Source of the DNA: Trochalopteron elliotii
Taxonomy: Eukaryota > Chordata > Aves > Passeriformes > Leiothrichidae
Length of the DNA: 64,000 bases
Direction of reading: 5' to 3'
Assembly (NCBI GenBank): GCA_024734555.1
Contig: JANPWX010000081.1
Span: 960,452-1,024,451, forward strand
Positions 62,439-64,000 of this stretch are shown here, in pieces. The notes under the pieces were generated by a model. The model did not search any database. It was given only the letters and a program-made list of their open reading frames with translations, and was not told the origin of the DNA. The translations under genes and the position numbers were made by a program. How positions within the stretch are numbered: the stretch's first letter is position 1; each line of letters starts with the position of its first letter.

Positions 62439-63384
62439 GCTTACAAAAGGAGGGGATAAGCTTGTGTATATATAAAAACTGAAGCCATATATATACATAT
62501 ACATATAACCCTAAGACAAATTTTTTATCTTTAGTGCTTATGTAATAATATTTTTAGTAAAGAACATCTCCTTGTGACTATTTCTGAAAACCTTCCATAA
62601 TTTTTAAGAAATTTTTCTTCCTAATGTGAATAAGGAAAAGCCTTTGTATCCATGGATTAAACATCAGGGATTTAGTATCTCGAATCAGATTGCAGCCTAA
62701 TTTAATTTAGAATATAACTTCAAGTATCTTTATGAAAAGATGGTGCAGAAATACAAAAATATATTTTACCATATTCTTAAGGAAAAAAAGTGAAATATTT
62801 ACCTCATATGAGCAAACGTAATGGTGTTTTCCCAAACAAAAACATTTTCCCTCAATACTGTTTGCTTCTCCCATTAGCAAAAATAAGCTCACATTTTTTG
62901 TAGAGAAAACCACTAAAACCACTGCTGTACACTGAAAAACCAGGGTCTCATGGTACTGAATTTAAGAAGACCACAGCCATGATTTTTAATCATGCATCTG
63001 TTACTAGCATTGCACTGTACAAGGTGGGTATATATATGTAGTGCCAAACAGACATTTTAATTGGGCTAATTCTAATTAATTTAACCAGTCAGAAAAAATA
63101 TATTTCTTGCTTACTGTTTCATGTTGCTGACAGAAAGCACAACTGACACTCATAAATTCAATGACATGTCATTTTGAAAAACAGCTCAATGTGTAATAGT
63201 GGACAAAGTAAAAAGAAAAGCATCCAGTATTTCATTCTATGCATTCTTTTGATTCTTTTCAGACTTTATTTAATCCTTTTAACATTAGGCCCACATAGTT
63301 TCATTTCAAGAAGCATTAGAACCAATAGAGTGGTTTTTTCCCTTGGATATTGAGTGTCCTATAACTTCAAGGATCCAATGTTTG
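62439..63384. other. Unique sequence, nothing recognised
   Basis: AT-rich DNA with a short TA-rich patch at about 62466-62508. No gene or transposon is recognised. Confidence 0.5.
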
Positions 63385-63480
63385 ATTAAAAAAAAAAAAC
63401 CAACTAAACAGCAAATAGATATCCCAACAAAAAAACACAAAAAACCACAAAACCAAACCAAAACCCAAAGCAAGAAAACC
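63385..63480. repeat. A/C-dominated low-complexity tract
   Basis: A run of A followed by CCAAC, CAAAA and ACCAAA-like units. The plus strand has almost no G or T over its right half, so the minus strand is nearly pure G and T. It has no regular period. Confidence 0.8.
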
Positions 63481-64000
63481 TTTAAAAGAACAGCAGAATC
63501 TGTATAGGCTTGCTTTGAAAAGTTTTCTTTATTTTACATACTTTTATAAAACTGGGGGAAGATGCATTGTCTTAGAAGAGCTCTGAGATAATGGGTAGAC
63601 AACCCAGCATGCCAAACTTTCATTGTTACAGAAAGGTTTATTTGCAGTAGTTTAGATATTGTTAAAATTTCTCCATTAAAAACAAAATAAAATCTTTAGG
63701 CATTACAACAGAGTAATGAATTAAAACCCAAGCAAAGGTCTTCTCTGACAATTTCATATAGATTAAACCAATGTATTCACATTTCTTAATGTTTACTTAA
63801 TACCTTGAAGTAAAAATTTCAAGGTAAATTGTTACTTTCTCTATGTGCAATCAGATAAATAATTATAAAGGATAAATCGTTCAGCAAACAGATATTTTGC
63901 TGAAGATATGGAGCTGATTAAAGCTATTACTCCTATTTGTATACACTATGGACTACAGGTTCTTCTATACCTTTGGTAGCATAAACACTTTTGCGAGTAG
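63481..64000. other. Unique sequence at window end, nothing recognised
   Basis: AT-rich DNA to the end of the window, with no recognised gene, exon or repeat. Confidence 0.5.

Noticed and set aside
1..64000. Search for tRNA, rRNA or CRISPR features
   Set aside because: No tRNA B-box with plausible cloverleaf, no rRNA-like sequence and no spaced direct-repeat array was seen. A covariance-model scan would be needed to exclude small RNAs such as microRNAs.

Overview
The window looks like intergenic or intronic DNA from a bird, most likely a songbird. The evidence is the repeat content: several CR1 (chicken repeat 1) LINE fragments with the avian CR1 3' ends and their short 8-bp repeats, plus three LTR-type sequences that I recognise as avian endogenous-retrovirus repeats. 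The background is AT-rich and CpG-poor. I found no protein-coding gene, rRNA or tRNA. Every open frame is short (under about 190 codons) and is either low-complexity, lies inside a repeat, or has no recognisable domain. Species and chromosome cannot be determined from sequence alone.

Layout. From 1 to about 8.8 kb the DNA is unique and AT-rich, with small simple repeats and a long polypyrimidine tract (3516-3608). A degraded minus-strand ERVL-like LTR ends sharply at 9393. Unique DNA follows to 17 kb, with one weak candidate noncoding exon at 10283-10560. A 1.05-kb minus-strand CR1 lies at 17066-18122. A (TCTCC)n satellite is interrupted by a 381-base assembly gap (19343-19723). Part of another avian ERV LTR lies near 21070-21345. 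The 26.2-35.9 kb stretch is the most repeat-rich: CR1 pieces at 26277, 27361, 28420, 30478 and 34308, followed by an intact-looking solo LTR (35216-35891) with a perfect 5-bp target-site duplication. From 36 to 58 kb the DNA is mostly unique, with one CR1 (41807-42353) and several microsatellites. At 58.6-60.4 kb there is a cluster of CR1 fragments and a diverged 189-bp duplication whose second copy abuts the 5' end of a CR1. The last 3.6 kb is unique AT-rich DNA.

No genes act together here. The window is mainly a record of retrotransposon insertion, local duplication and simple-repeat growth in a gene-poor region. The most notable observations are the CR1-linked duplication at 58923/60186, the recent-looking solo LTR with an expanded (TTTGC)n array, and the satellite-associated assembly gap. 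Repeat assignments rest on recall of family sequences, not on a database search, so outer limits are approximate unless a boundary is stated as exact.
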